From positions 58,580-122,579 of the forward strand of contig CAMJBC010000007.1 of assembly GCA_946403755.1 (NCBI GenBank): a stretch of DNA of 64,000 bases, given 5' to 3'. The notes below the pieces were generated by a model. It had not been told where the DNA came from. It did not search any database and saw only the letters and a program-made list of their open reading frames with translations. Positions 7,411-16,714 of this stretch are shown here, in pieces; positions within the stretch are counted from its first letter, which is position 1; every line of letters begins with the position of its first letter. This DNA comes from an uncultured Mycoplasmatota bacterium. GTDB taxonomy: Bacteria; Bacillota_I; Bacilli_A; RF39; UBA660. Both the position numbers and the translations under genes were made by a program.

Positions 7411-9369
7411 ATGTTTAAGCTAGTATCTAAATATAAACCAAATGGAGATCAACCTGAGGCTATTGATAAACTTGTTGAAGGTATTAATTCTGGTAAAAAA
7501 CACCAGGTTCTTTTGGGTGCTACTGGAACGGGTAAAACATTTACTATGGCTAATGTTATAGAAAGAACTAATAAACCAACATTAGTTCTTGCTCATAATA
7601 AAACATTAGCAGGGCAATTATATGCAGAATTTAAAGAATTATTTCCAGAAAATAAAGTTGAATATTTTGTATCATATTATGATTATTATCAACCTGAAGC
7701 ATATGTTCCTTCAAAAGATTTATACATTGAAAAAGATTCATCTATTAATGATGAAATAGATGAATTAAGACATGCTGCTACAGCAGCAATAATAGAAAGA
7801 AGAGATACAATAATAGTATCTAGTGTTTCTTGTATATATAATATTGGTGAAAAAGATGAGTATATAAATAAAATGTTAAATTTATCAGTAGGAGATACTA
7901 TTGATAGAGATGCCATGTTAGAAAAATTAGTAAGCATGCAATATGAAAGAAATGATATTGATTTTAAACGTGGTACATTTAGAGTAAAAGGAGATACTGT
8001 TGATTTAGTACCAATAGGTGAAAAGAAAAGTGGTATTAGAGTAGATTTCTTTGGTGATGAAATAGATAAAATATATTTATTTGATCCACTTACTGGTCAT
8101 ATTAAAAATAGTGTTAAAACTATTAGTATTTTTCCAGCATCATTATTCGTAACAAGTGATGAAAAATTAAAAGAAGCTACTTCAAGAATAGAAAAAGAAT
8201 TAAATGAAAGATTAGAAGTATTAAAAAGTGAAGGTAAATTATTAGAAGAACAACGTTTAAGAGAAAGAACAATGTATGACTTAGAAATGTTACGTGAAAC
8301 TGGCTTCTGTCATGGTATAGAAAACTATAGTAGACATTTATCACTAAGAGAAGCAGGTGAAACACCAACTACATTAATAGATTTCTTCCCTGAAGATTTT
8401 CTTCTAATAGTAGATGAATCTCATGTTACATTACCTCAAGTAAGAGGTATGTATAACGGAGATCATATGAGAAAACAAACTCTTGTTGATTATGGATTTA
8501 GATTACCTAGTGCTATGGATAATAGACCTCTTAAATTTGATGAATTTGAGAAAAAATTAAATCAAGTTATTTATGTATCAGCAACACCAGGTGATTATGA
8601 ATTATCTTTAGTTAATAATAAAGTAGTTGAACAAATAATTAGACCAACTGGATTATTAGATCCAATTATTGAAGTAAGACCAACTAAGAATCAAATAGAT
8701 AATATTTTAGAAGAAATAAATAAACGTATAGAAAAGAATGAAAGAGTATTAATTACTACTTTAACAATACGTATGAGTGAAGAATTAACTTCATATTTAA
8801 AAGAACTTGGATATAAAGTAACATATTTACATAATGAAATTAAAACATTAGAAAGATTAAATATAATAAGAAACCTTAGATTGGGTAAAATAGATGTTTT
8901 AGTAGGTATAAATCTTTTAAGAGAAGGTTTAGATATTCCAGAAGTATCCCTTATTTGTATTATGGATGCGGATAAACAAGGATTCTTAAGAAGTGATAGA
9001 TCATTAATACAAACTATTGGTAGAGCAGCTAGAAATGAAAATGGTACTGTTATAATGTATGCTGATTATATTAGTGATGCTATGAGAATAGCTATTGATG
9101 AAACTAATAGAAGACGTAGTATTCAAGAAAAATATAATAAAGAACATAATATTGTTCCTAAAACAATAGTTAAAGATATTAGAGAAGAAATAACTATTAA
9201 TACTAAAGAAGAAAAAGTAGTTAAAGATAAATATACTAAGAAAGAAATGAATGAAATGATTTCTACTGTTGAAAAAGAAATGAAAGAAGCTGCAGCTGCA
9301 CTTGATTTTGAAAGAGCAACAGTTCTTAGAGATTTATTATTTGAATTAAAAGAACAAAATGAAAAATAA
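7411..9369 (+). CDS. uvrB: Excinuclease ABC subunit B
   Basis: A full-length 652-residue UvrB. It has Walker A GATGTGKT (36-43), the beta-hairpin region [12 protein letters not shown] near residues 90-100, Walker B with DESH, the helicase motifs SATPG, GLDIPEV and QTIGRAARN, and a C-terminal UVR motif ([20 protein letters not shown]) that binds UvrC. UvrB checks damage delivered by UvrA and loads UvrC for incision. uvrA and uvrC are not in the window. The ribosome site is GAGGGTG, and a candidate SOS box covers the promoter. Confidence 0.97.
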   Translation: MFKLVSKYKPNGDQPEAIDKLVEGINSGKKHQVLLGATGTGKTFTMANVIERTNKPTLVLAHNKTLAGQLYAEFKELFPENKVEYFVSYYDYYQPEAYVPSKDLYIEKDSSINDEIDELRHAATAAIIERRDTIIVSSVSCIYNIGEKDEYINKMLNLSVGDTIDRDAMLEKLVSMQYERNDIDFKRGTFRVKGDTVDLVPIGEKKSGIRVDFFGDEIDKIYLFDPLTGHIKNSVKTISIFPASLFVTSDEKLKEATSRIEKELNERLEVLKSEGKLLEEQRLRERTMYDLEMLRETGFCHGIENYSRHLSLREAGETPTTLIDFFPEDFLLIVDESHVTLPQVRGMYNGDHMRKQTLVDYGFRLPSAMDNRPLKFDEFEKKLNQVIYVSATPGDYELSLVNNKVVEQIIRPTGLLDPIIEVRPTKNQIDNILEEINKRIEKNERVLITTLTIRMSEELTSYLKELGYKVTYLHNEIKTLERLNIIRNLRLGKIDVLVGINLLREGLDIPEVSLICIMDADKQGFLRSDRSLIQTIGRAARNENGTVIMYADYISDAMRIAIDETNRRRSIQEKYNKEHNIVPKTIVKDIREEITINTKEEKVVKDKYTKKEMNEMISTVEKEMKEAAAALDFERATVLRDLLFELKEQNEK

Positions 9370-9392
9370 AAAAGACTTTTAAGTCTTTTTTT
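9369..9392 (+). terminator. uvrB terminator
   Basis: Stem AAAAAGAC/GTCTTTTT with a 6-base loop and T run begins at the uvrB stop codon and reaches the stop of the convergent gene. Confidence 0.8.
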
Positions 9393-9828
9393 ATTGTGGC
9401 CACATTTGAGTTAATTTCATTTGATTATGCATTCTAACAGCTCTAACATATTCTAAATATTCTGCAAATTCAGTTGCAAAATTACTAATAGTATCTACTT
9501 GTTTTGGACTAACACTATCTAGAAGTCTTACATAATCTCTATCATTATCAACAGCAGCTAATGTTTCACCAAGTTCTTGAATGGTTTGAGGATTTTCAAA
9601 ATAATATCTTGTTCTTCCTTGTTTAAAAGTATATAAAAACATATAGATATCTCTTCTTTTATTTTTTGTTGCTTGTTTTTGATAAAAACAAAATTGTTGT
9701 AAATCACCTATAAGAGAACTACCATCATCAAACATATTATAATCTATTAATTCTGGATTAATCATAGCAAGAGATTCTATTAATATAGCTCTACTTCTAG
9801 TTATTAAATGATTCTTTTTAAAATCCAT
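9391..9828 (-). CDS. Unknown small cytosolic protein
   Basis: I do not recognise this protein of about 145 residues. It is mostly helical, with a DDGSSLIGDLQQFCFYQKQATKN stretch region near residues 40-60, no signal peptide and no membrane segment. The reading frame is open for 31 more codons upstream, but that part runs through the divergent promoter region. AAAGGTGAT lies 4 bases before ATG 9828, which fits a true start (MDFKKNHL). It is divergent from miaB. Confidence 0.65.
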   Translation of the reverse strand: MDFKKNHLITRSRAILIESLAMINPELIDYNMFDDGSSLIGDLQQFCFYQKQATKNKRRDIYMFLYTFKQGRTRYYFENPQTIQELGETLAAVDNDRDYVRLLDSVSPKQVDTISNFATEFAEYLEYVRAVRMHNQMKLTQMWPQ

Positions 9829-9851
9829 AATATCACCTTTGAATGAAATAT

Positions 9852-9880
9852 ATTCTAACATAATGGTATTTTTATTACAA
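9852..9880 (-). promoter_or_regulatory. Promoter of the gene ending at 9391
   Basis: On the minus strand: TTGTAA (9875-9880), a 17-bp spacer and TAGAAT (9852-9857) with an upstream TG extension. Confidence 0.65.
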
Positions 9881-9887
9881 TAAAATG

Positions 9888-9896
9888 TGCTATAAT
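9888..9896 (+). promoter_or_regulatory. Extended -10 promoter of miaB
   Basis: TGC-TATAAT with no good -35 box lies 20 bases before the miaB ATG. It is back to back with the divergent promoter at 9852. Confidence 0.6.
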
Positions 9897-9915
9897 ATGC
9901 ACGGAAGTGATTTAT

Positions 9916-11331
9916 ATGCAAAAACCAAATATGTTAGAAGCTAAAAAAAGAAATCAACATGAAATAAATTATACAAGTTATAAAGAATTAAAAGATAAGT
10001 TTGGTAAAAATAAAAAATATTTTGTTAGAACTTATGGTTGCCAAATGAATGAACATGATTCTGAAAAAATAAATGGCATGTTAGAAAGTGTTGGTTATAA
10101 AAAAGCTGAGTCATATGAAGATGCTGATATAGTTATTTTAAATACTTGTGCAATTAGAGAAAATGCACATGATAAAGTATTTGGTTTTTTAGGTGTATTA
10201 AAACATATTAAAGATACTACTAATCCTGATTTATTAGTTGGTTTATGTGGATGTATGGCCCAAGAAGAAGTTGTTGTAAATGAAATATTATCTAAATATA
10301 AATATGTAGATTTCGTTTTTGGAACTCATAATTTAGATAATATGTTAAATGTTATTAAAGAAAAAATAGATACTAATAAAAATCAAGTTGAAGTACTTAG
10401 CTATGAAGGAGATGTAGTAGAGGGAGTACCTACTGTTAGAGATAGTATTTATAGTGCTTGGGTAGATATTCAATATGGCTGTGATAAGTTTTGTACTTAT
10501 TGCATAGTACCTTATACAAGAGGAAAACAAAGAAGCAGAAAAAAAGAAGATATTGTTAATGAAGTAAAAGATTTAAAAGAAAAAGGTTATAAAGAAGTAA
10601 CATTACTAGGTCAAAATGTTAATGCTTATGGAAAAGATATTTATGATGATTATAATTTATCTAATTTACTTAGTGATGTTAGTGATACAGGCATTGATAG
10701 AATTAGATTTGTAACATCACATCCTTGGGATTTTACAGATGAAATGGTTGATGTAATTGCTTCACGTGATAATATTATGCCATATATTCATTTACCACTT
10801 CAAAGTGGAAGTGATAGGATCTTAAAACTAATGAATAGAAGATATACTAGTGAAGAATATTTAAAACTGTATAATCAAATTCGTTCTAAAGTAAAAGATT
10901 CTAGTATTACTACAGATATTATTGTTGGTTTTCCTGGCGAAACAGAAGAAGACTTTGAACAGACATTAGATTTGGTAAATAAATGTAAATTTGACGGAGC
11001 ATTTACATTTGCGTTTTCTCCTAGAGAAAATACTCCAGCTGCTCGTATGGAACAAACAGTAAGTGAAGAAGAAAAGATGGATAGATTACATAGATTAAAT
11101 GAAGTAATCAATAAATATAGTAATGAAGCTAATAAAAAATTAATGGATAAAACAGTTAAATGTCTAGTAATTGGAGAGAGTGAAAAAGATAATACTAAAG
11201 TATGTGGATATACTGAAAATATGAAGTTAGTTAATATAGATGGCCCACATTCTATAATAGGCAAAATTGTAAATGTTAAAATAACTGATACAAAGAGTTT
11301 TTCATTAGATGGAAAATATATAGAAGAGTAA
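9916..11331 (+). CDS. miaB: tRNA-2-methylthio-N6-dimethylallyladenosine synthase MiaB
   Basis: About 471 residues with all MiaB parts: an N-terminal MTTase domain (TYGCQMNEHDSE with C42, then NTCAIRENAHDK and GLCGCMAQ), a radical SAM core with CDKFCTYC (C189, C193, C196), and a C-terminal TRAM domain ending in SLDGKYIEE. The two Fe-S clusters carry out methylthiolation of i6A37 in tRNAs reading UNN codons. A GTG 9 bases upstream belongs to the GGAAGTG ribosome site, so ATG 9916 is chosen. A terminator overlaps the stop, so it is monocistronic. Confidence 0.96.
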   Translation: MQKPNMLEAKKRNQHEINYTSYKELKDKFGKNKKYFVRTYGCQMNEHDSEKINGMLESVGYKKAESYEDADIVILNTCAIRENAHDKVFGFLGVLKHIKDTTNPDLLVGLCGCMAQEEVVVNEILSKYKYVDFVFGTHNLDNMLNVIKEKIDTNKNQVEVLSYEGDVVEGVPTVRDSIYSAWVDIQYGCDKFCTYCIVPYTRGKQRSRKKEDIVNEVKDLKEKGYKEVTLLGQNVNAYGKDIYDDYNLSNLLSDVSDTGIDRIRFVTSHPWDFTDEMVDVIASRDNIMPYIHLPLQSGSDRILKLMNRRYTSEEYLKLYNQIRSKVKDSSITTDIIVGFPGETEEDFEQTLDLVNKCKFDGAFTFAFSPRENTPAARMEQTVSEEEKMDRLHRLNEVINKYSNEANKKLMDKTVKCLVIGESEKDNTKVCGYTENMKLVNIDGPHSIIGKIVNVKITDTKSFSLDGKYIEE

Positions 11332-11348
11332 TGTTAATTACTCTTTTT
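11325..11348 (+). terminator. miaB terminator overlapping its stop codon
   Basis: Stem AGAGTAAT/ATTACTCT with GTTA loop and T6. The left arm contains the last codon and the TAA. Confidence 0.88.
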
Positions 11349-11353
11349 TAAAA

Positions 11354-11383
11354 TTGACAAATTTATTATAAAAATATTATACT
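11354..11383 (+). promoter_or_regulatory. Promoter of the HAD-MBL-priA-fmt operon
   Basis: Consensus TTGACA, an 18-bp spacer and TATACT, directly after the miaB terminator and 24 bases before ATG 11407. Confidence 0.75.
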
Positions 11384-11406
11384 ATTTGTAAGTAGGGGTG
11401 ATAGCT

Positions 11407-11934
11407 ATGAGAAGGTTATACATTGATTTTGATGGAGTGGTTTTGGATACAATTCCACCTCTATATGAAAAACTTGGAATTGACACTAGTGGTGTTGATA
11501 ATGGAAGTGCTGAAGAAAAAATTCAAAAATTTGCTAATTATGATTATAGAAATGTAGTAAAAGATAAATATATATTAAATGATTCTATAAATTGTATTAA
11601 AAAATTACTTGATAGTAAAAGATTTGAAATTAGTTTTTTATCACATGTACATTCTTTAGATGAGGCTATAGTTAAAACTAAATATTTGCGTCGTCATTTT
11701 AAAGATGACACAACTATTATTATTGTTCCAGGTAAAATATCTAAAACAAAAATGGTTCATAGCGAAGGTGCTATTCTAGTTGATGATTTCTCAAGTAATT
11801 TAAGAGAATGGCAAGAAGCTGGAGGAATAGCAGTTAGATTTAATCAAGAATTAGAATCAAAAGGTTTTAAAGTTATAGATAAATTAGATCAGTTACTTGA
11901 TATGTTTGACGAAAATGGAGATGAAATATGTTAA
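11407..11934 (+). CDS. HAD-superfamily phosphatase, 5'(3')-deoxyribonucleotidase-like
   Basis: About 175 residues. Motif I is YIDFDGVVLDT near residue 5 (nucleophile and acid/base Asp), motif II is FLSHV, and motif IV is LVDDFSSNLREW, where the paired Asp hold Mg. The short cap and the DDFSSNLREW motif recall the 5'(3')-deoxyribonucleotidase branch, which would trim nucleotide pools, but the substrate is inference. The frame opens with a GTG nine bases earlier that is part of the AGGGGTG ribosome site, so ATG 11407 is preferred. Its end overlaps the next gene by 7 bases. Confidence 0.75.
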   Translation: MRRLYIDFDGVVLDTIPPLYEKLGIDTSGVDNGSAEEKIQKFANYDYRNVVKDKYILNDSINCIKKLLDSKRFEISFLSHVHSLDEAIVKTKYLRRHFKDDTTIIIVPGKISKTKMVHSEGAILVDDFSSNLREWQEAGGIAVRFNQELESKGFKVIDKLDQLLDMFDENGDEIC

Positions 11935-12458
11935 ATATAGAATGTTTAGTAACAGGGTATTTGGAAGAAAATTGCTACATAGTAAGTATAGGTGAAAAAA
12001 CTTTAATAGTTGATCCTGGCGATGATGAAGAAACTATTTTAGATTTTATAAAAGAGAACAAATTAGATGTTATTGGTATTTTAATTACACATCATCATTT
12101 TGATCATGTAGGTGCATTAAAAAGAATGCAAAGTGAATTTCCGGTTGCTAAATTAATTGACTATAAAAATAACGGAGATATTTCATTACCACCATTTATT
12201 TTTAAAATAATTGAAACAAATGGTCATACAATGGATAGTGTTTCATTTTATTTTGATGAATATGATGTAATATTTACAGGGGATTTTGTATTCAAGGGAA
12301 CAATAGGTAATTATAAAGAAGATGCTGAAGATGAAATGATTAAGAGTCTTAAAGTATTTAAATATATACCTAAAGAAGTAAGTGTATACCCAGGACATGG
12401 TGCTCCAACAACAGTAGGAGATGAACTTGAAAACAATCCATTTTTGAAAGGAATTTAA
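11928..12458 (+). CDS. Metallo-beta-lactamase-fold hydrolase, glyoxalase II-like (YqgX type)
   Basis: A 176-residue hydrolase with the binuclear metal motif THHHFDHVGAL near residue 56, FTGDFVFKGTIG with the bridging Asp, and VYPGHGAPTTVGDE near the C-terminus. This matches the short hydroxyacylglutathione hydrolase-like proteins common in low-GC bacteria. The long glyoxalase II C-terminal substrate domain is missing, so the true thiol ester is unknown. It overlaps the previous gene by 7 bases and priA by one base (TAATG), a sign of translational coupling. Confidence 0.85.
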   Translation: MLNIECLVTGYLEENCYIVSIGEKTLIVDPGDDEETILDFIKENKLDVIGILITHHHFDHVGALKRMQSEFPVAKLIDYKNNGDISLPPFIFKIIETNGHTMDSVSFYFDEYDVIFTGDFVFKGTIGNYKEDAEDEMIKSLKVFKYIPKEVSVYPGHGAPTTVGDELENNPFLKGI

Positions 12459-14614
12459 TGTTAGCAAGTGTAATAATAGAATATAGTGCTAAATCACTAA
12501 ATAAAGTATTTGATTATATTATTCCTAAAGAATTAGAGGGAGTTTTAAAAGTCGGTCATAAAGTAATAGTGCCTTTTGCTTCTAAAGAAGTAGAAGGTTT
12601 TACTTTAAAAATACATAATAATTTTGAAAAAGATGTTAACTATAAAGAAATAATAAAAATACAAGATAGTGATTTTTATTTAAATGATGAATTACTCAAA
12701 TTAGGAGATAAAATGAGTAATGATTTATTATGCACTAAAATATCTTGTTATCAAGCTATGCTTCCTAAAGCATTAAAAGCATCTATTAATACAAATATAA
12801 ATAAAAAATATGAAATAAAGGTATCTTTAAATAAAGATATAGATATTGAAGAATATATTTCTAATCATAAAAGAGCACATAAAGAAATAGAAATAATAAA
12901 TATATTAAAAAATAAAGAAGTATTAAGAAGTGAGATTGCATCTCAATCATTAAGAAATTTAATTAAAAATAATATAGTTGTAGAAAATAAATATGAAATA
13001 AATAGAGATGTTGCTTTCTTAAAAGAAGAATCTAAAGATATAAATTTTACAGATGAACAGATCAAAGCTATTAATGAAATATTAAAATCTAATGATAGTA
13101 AATATTTAATATATGGTGTCACTGGAAGTGGAAAAACTGAAGTATATATTGAACTTATTAAAGAAATGATAAGTAAAGGTAAAACATCTATTGTTTTAGT
13201 ACCTGAAATTAGTTTAACTCCACAAATAGTAGCAAGATTTAAAAATGTTTTTAATGATACAGTAGCAGTACTTCATAGTTCTCTAAGTGAAGGAGAAAAA
13301 TATGATGAATATAGACGTATTTCAAGAGGAGAAGTATCTATAGTAGTAGGCGCTAGAAGTGCTATATTTGCACCTTTAAATAACATTGGATTAATTATAA
13401 TAGATGAATGTCAAAGTAACACTTATAAACAAGAGAATAACCCAAAATATAATGCTATTGATGTTGCTTTTGATAGAGGAGAATATCATAATGCAAAAGT
13501 TGTTTTAGGTAGCGCAACACCAAGTTTAGAACAATATGCTAGAGGTAAAAAAGGTGTATTTCATTTAATTAATTTAAAAAATAGAATAAGTGGATCATTT
13601 CCTAAAATAGAATTAGTTGATATGAATAATGAAGCTAAAAAACATAATTATATTATTAGTTCTAAATTAGATATAGAAATTAATAAATCATTATCTAAAA
13701 AAGAACAAGTTATTTTATTATTAAATAGACGTGGTTTTAGTACATTCTTATCTTGTACTAATTGTGGTTATGTTTATAAATGTCCTAATTGTGATATTTC
13801 ATTAATTTATCATAAGAGTTCTAATAACTACAGTTGCCATTATTGTGGATATAGGATTCAAAAGAGTGATACATGTCCTAATTGTCATGAAGATGCTATT
13901 AAAGATTTAGGACTTGGTACAGAAAAATTAAGTGAATTAATTGAAAAGAAATATAATACTAAAGTACTAAGAATGGATGCAGATACTACAAGTACTAAAA
14001 ATGCACATCAAAAAATAATAGATGAATTTAGAAGTGGAAAATATAATGTACTTGTTGGTACTCAAATGATTAGCAAAGGACTTAATTTTGAAAATGCTAG
14101 TTTAGTAGGTATCATAAATAGTGATGCTTCTTTATCTATGCCCGATTTTAGAAGTTGCGAAAGAACATATGAATTATTAAGTCAAACAGCTGGAAGAGTG
14201 GGAAGATTTAATATACCTGGTAAAGTAATAATTCAAACATATAATCCAACTAATTATGTATATCAAAGTGTAATAGAAAATGATTTTGATAAGTTTTTTA
14301 ATAGAGAAATGCTAATAAGAAAAAAACTATTTTATCCACCATATTATTATATTTGTAATATAACAACTATTAGTACTTCTTTTGAAGATGCTAGTAGTTC
14401 TGCTAATAAAATTAAAAAGTATTTAGATAATAATTTAAGTGACAAATATATTGTTTTAGGACCTTCAGTTTCTGCTATAGTTAAATTAAAAAATAAATAT
14501 AGATTTAATATAATGATTAAATATAAAGATATAAATGATTTACATAAAGTATTAAATGATATAAATGAGATGATTATTAAGAATGTTAATGTTGATATAA
14601 ACATAAATATTTAA
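12458..14614 (+). CDS. priA: Primosomal replication-restart helicase PriA with a variant DEEH box
   Basis: At 718 residues it has the PriA order: 3' DNA-binding and winged-helix parts (about 1-200), Walker A GVTGSGKTEVY near 223, helicase lobes split by a zinc module with four CxxC pairs (CTNC, CPNC, CHYC, CPNC), and a C-terminal domain. PriA restarts collapsed forks by loading the replicative helicase. The Walker B box, normally DEEH, reads DECQ (316-319): Asp-Glu is kept but the second Glu and the His are replaced. The start ATG overlaps the preceding stop. Confidence 0.92.
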   Translation: MLASVIIEYSAKSLNKVFDYIIPKELEGVLKVGHKVIVPFASKEVEGFTLKIHNNFEKDVNYKEIIKIQDSDFYLNDELLKLGDKMSNDLLCTKISCYQAMLPKALKASINTNINKKYEIKVSLNKDIDIEEYISNHKRAHKEIEIINILKNKEVLRSEIASQSLRNLIKNNIVVENKYEINRDVAFLKEESKDINFTDEQIKAINEILKSNDSKYLIYGVTGSGKTEVYIELIKEMISKGKTSIVLVPEISLTPQIVARFKNVFNDTVAVLHSSLSEGEKYDEYRRISRGEVSIVVGARSAIFAPLNNIGLIIIDECQSNTYKQENNPKYNAIDVAFDRGEYHNAKVVLGSATPSLEQYARGKKGVFHLINLKNRISGSFPKIELVDMNNEAKKHNYIISSKLDIEINKSLSKKEQVILLLNRRGFSTFLSCTNCGYVYKCPNCDISLIYHKSSNNYSCHYCGYRIQKSDTCPNCHEDAIKDLGLGTEKLSELIEKKYNTKVLRMDADTTSTKNAHQKIIDEFRSGKYNVLVGTQMISKGLNFENASLVGIINSDASLSMPDFRSCERTYELLSQTAGRVGRFNIPGKVIIQTYNPTNYVYQSVIENDFDKFFNREMLIRKKLFYPPYYYICNITTISTSFEDASSSANKIKKYLDNNLSDKYIVLGPSVSAIVKLKNKYRFNIMIKYKDINDLHKVLNDINEMIIKNVNVDININI

Positions 14615-14639
14615 TATAATTTTTATAGAGATGATGTAT

Positions 14640-15569
14640 ATGAAAGATAAAAAAGTAATATTTATGGGAACTCCTGAATTTAGTGTTCCGGTACTTGAAA
14701 TGTTAATTAAAGAGACTAATGTAATAATGGTAGTTACTCAACCGGATAGTTATGTTGGTAGACATCATACTCTTACATATAGTCCAGTTAAACAAGTAGC
14801 AATAGATAATAATATAGAAGTATATCAACCAGAAAAAATTAGAAATGAATATGAATACATTTTAGATAAAAATCCAGATATTATTATTACATGTGCTTAT
14901 GGACAAATAATACCAAGTATATTACTTGATACTCCAAAATATAAAGCTATTAATGTACATGCAAGTTTACTTCCTAAATTAAGAGGTGGAAGTCCATTAC
15001 ATAGGGCTATTATAGATGGTTATGATAAAACAGGAGTAACTATTATGTATATGGCTCCAGGTATGGATGATGGAGATATAATTACACAAGAAGAAATAAA
15101 AATTAATGATGAAGATAATGTAGGAATTATTCATGATAAATTAAGTGTTTTAGGTCGTGATTTATTATTAAAAACATTACCTAGTATTTTTGATGGGACA
15201 AACACAAGAACTAAACAAGATGAAAGTGAAGTAACTTTTGCATATAATATTAAACGTGAAGAAGAAAAACTAGATTTTAATAAAACTGCTAGAGAAGTAT
15301 TTAATCAAATAAGAGGATTATATCCATTTCCAACAGCATATTTAGAGTTAAAAGGTGAAGTTATTAAAGTTTGTGCTTCAAGAATAGGAGATACTAAAAA
15401 AGGATCTTGTGGTGAAATAACAAGTATTTATAAAGATGGTATAGGAATAATGTGTAGTGATAGAGAAATTATTCTTACTAGAATTAAACCATCTGGTAAA
15501 AAAGAAATGGATGTTAAAGATTATTTAAATGGAAGAAAAGATAATTTATTAGGGGAAAAAATATGTTAG
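14640..15569 (+). CDS. fmt: Methionyl-tRNA formyltransferase
   Basis: About 309 residues with FMGTPEFSVPVLE at the N-terminus, the catalytic block INVHASLLPKLRGGSPLHRAI (Asn and His), and MAPGMDDGDI with the catalytic Asp. A C-terminal tRNA-binding domain includes GLYPFPTAYLEL. It formylates Met-tRNAi using 10-formyl-THF. Three in-frame ATGs lie within 10 bases; 14640 gives the usual MxxKKVIFMGTPEF spacing. It overlaps the next gene by 7 bases. priA next to fmt is the usual Gram-positive order, without def between them. Confidence 0.95.
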   Translation: MKDKKVIFMGTPEFSVPVLEMLIKETNVIMVVTQPDSYVGRHHTLTYSPVKQVAIDNNIEVYQPEKIRNEYEYILDKNPDIIITCAYGQIIPSILLDTPKYKAINVHASLLPKLRGGSPLHRAIIDGYDKTGVTIMYMAPGMDDGDIITQEEIKINDEDNVGIIHDKLSVLGRDLLLKTLPSIFDGTNTRTKQDESEVTFAYNIKREEEKLDFNKTAREVFNQIRGLYPFPTAYLELKGEVIKVCASRIGDTKKGSCGEITSIYKDGIGIMCSDREIILTRIKPSGKKEMDVKDYLNGRKDNLLGEKIC

Positions 15570-16267
15570 AAAAGTATTTTAAAAAGGATAAAAAAGATAA
15601 AGTATTAAGCATAGTATTATTTGTTTTAATAGTAATAGCCACTATATATTTAGGTTCTAATTATAATATGCCAAATGATACTAATAATACAAATGTTGAT
15701 GCTAATGTTACTGAATTATTGTCTAATATTAATGATAATTATACAGTTTCTATAAATGTTTATAATAGTCAAGAAAAGTATAATTATAATTATTCTAGAG
15801 ATAGTCAAATAGAATTACTTGATGAAGGCGATTATTCAAATAAAGCATATTTGGTTTATAAAAATAAATATTATTTAATAGATGTTAATAATTTTAAACT
15901 TACTAATGTATCTAAAATAGATAGATATAATAACCCATATGTAAATATTGAATTAATTAAGAAATTAATTAATGGTTGTGAATTAGAAAGTGTAAATGAT
16001 AATAATCAAAAATGCGTAATAAATGAAAATGACTACTTTAAAGAGTATAATAGTATCTATAATACGGATTATAGTGGTAATGAAGATATGACTATTGAAA
16101 TAAGTTTTTATCCTAGTAGAATACATAGTATAAAAATAGATTATACAGGGGTAGATAAAATAATAAATAATGGTAATGATATTTTAAAATATGAATTAAT
16201 TTTCACTGATATAGGAGAAAATAATTATACTGAAGTTAAAGACCATTATAAAGGTTTATTAAAGTAG
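15563..16267 (+). CDS. Unknown protein with one N-terminal membrane anchor
   Basis: A 234-residue protein not recognised as a family. A Lys-rich start (MLEKYFKKDKKDK) leads to one hydrophobic helix (about 16-32), then an Asn/Tyr/Asp-rich outer domain with one Cys pair (C133 and C145 region). The topology is probably N-in, C-out. The start codon lies inside the end of fmt, and the next gene follows 9 bases after the stop, so it belongs to the priA-fmt operon and links it to the MLKRITNN pair. Confidence 0.65.
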   Translation: MLEKYFKKDKKDKVLSIVLFVLIVIATIYLGSNYNMPNDTNNTNVDANVTELLSNINDNYTVSINVYNSQEKYNYNYSRDSQIELLDEGDYSNKAYLVYKNKYYLIDVNNFKLTNVSKIDRYNNPYVNIELIKKLINGCELESVNDNNQKCVINENDYFKEYNSIYNTDYSGNEDMTIEISFYPSRIHSIKIDYTGVDKIINNGNDILKYELIFTDIGENNYTEVKDHYKGLLK

Positions 16268-16276
16268 GTGATGCTT

Positions 16277-16714
16277 ATGTTAAAAAGAATAACTAATAAT
16301 TATTCAAATATAAAAAAAAGAGAAGCAGAAGATATTTATTATTGTACTCCATACTTAGATTGTACTGCTCGAGATGCTGCACAAGCTGCTGTTGAAGCTG
16401 CACAAACTGCATATGATAATGCAGTTGCATTAAGAGATAGTTTAAAAAAAGAAATGGATAATGTCCAACAATTAGTTAATGATTATAAAGCAGTTTATGA
16501 TAAAGTAGCTACTTGTGGTTCTAGTGTTAATAGCCCAGGTATTATGGGTAATGAAAGTGGACTAAGTAGTTTAATTTCATGTGCATGCACATATGGAAAT
16601 GAAGTAGAAGGAGCTTATAATAATTGTGTAAGTGAAGTATCTAAATGTTCAACTGAATTAACTAAAGCAAAAACCACTCTTGCTAACACACCATGTGTTT
16701 GGAGGTGTGAATAA
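16277..16714 (+). CDS. Cys-rich helical-hairpin protein with the MLKRITNN N-terminus
   Basis: About 145 residues, family not recognised. It begins MLKRITNN, followed by a basic patch and YYCTPYLDC. A long Ala-rich helix (about 32-55), more helices and about ten Cys residues ending in CVWRCE follow. The size and helical-hairpin character resemble small partner proteins encoded beside type VII secretion effectors, which is inference. Upstream GTG and ATG codons fall in the AGGTGATG ribosome site; ATG 16277 gives exactly the N-terminus of the next protein. It overlaps that gene by one base (TAATG). Confidence 0.6.
   Translation: MLKRITNNYSNIKKREAEDIYYCTPYLDCTARDAAQAAVEAAQTAYDNAVALRDSLKKEMDNVQQLVNDYKAVYDKVATCGSSVNSPGIMGNESGLSSLISCACTYGNEVEGAYNNCVSEVSKCSTELTKAKTTLANTPCVWRCE

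Noticed and set aside
10875..11264. 129-codon minus-strand frame opposite miaB
   Set aside because: It lies fully inside the MiaB radical SAM and TRAM coding region and has no signal of its own.
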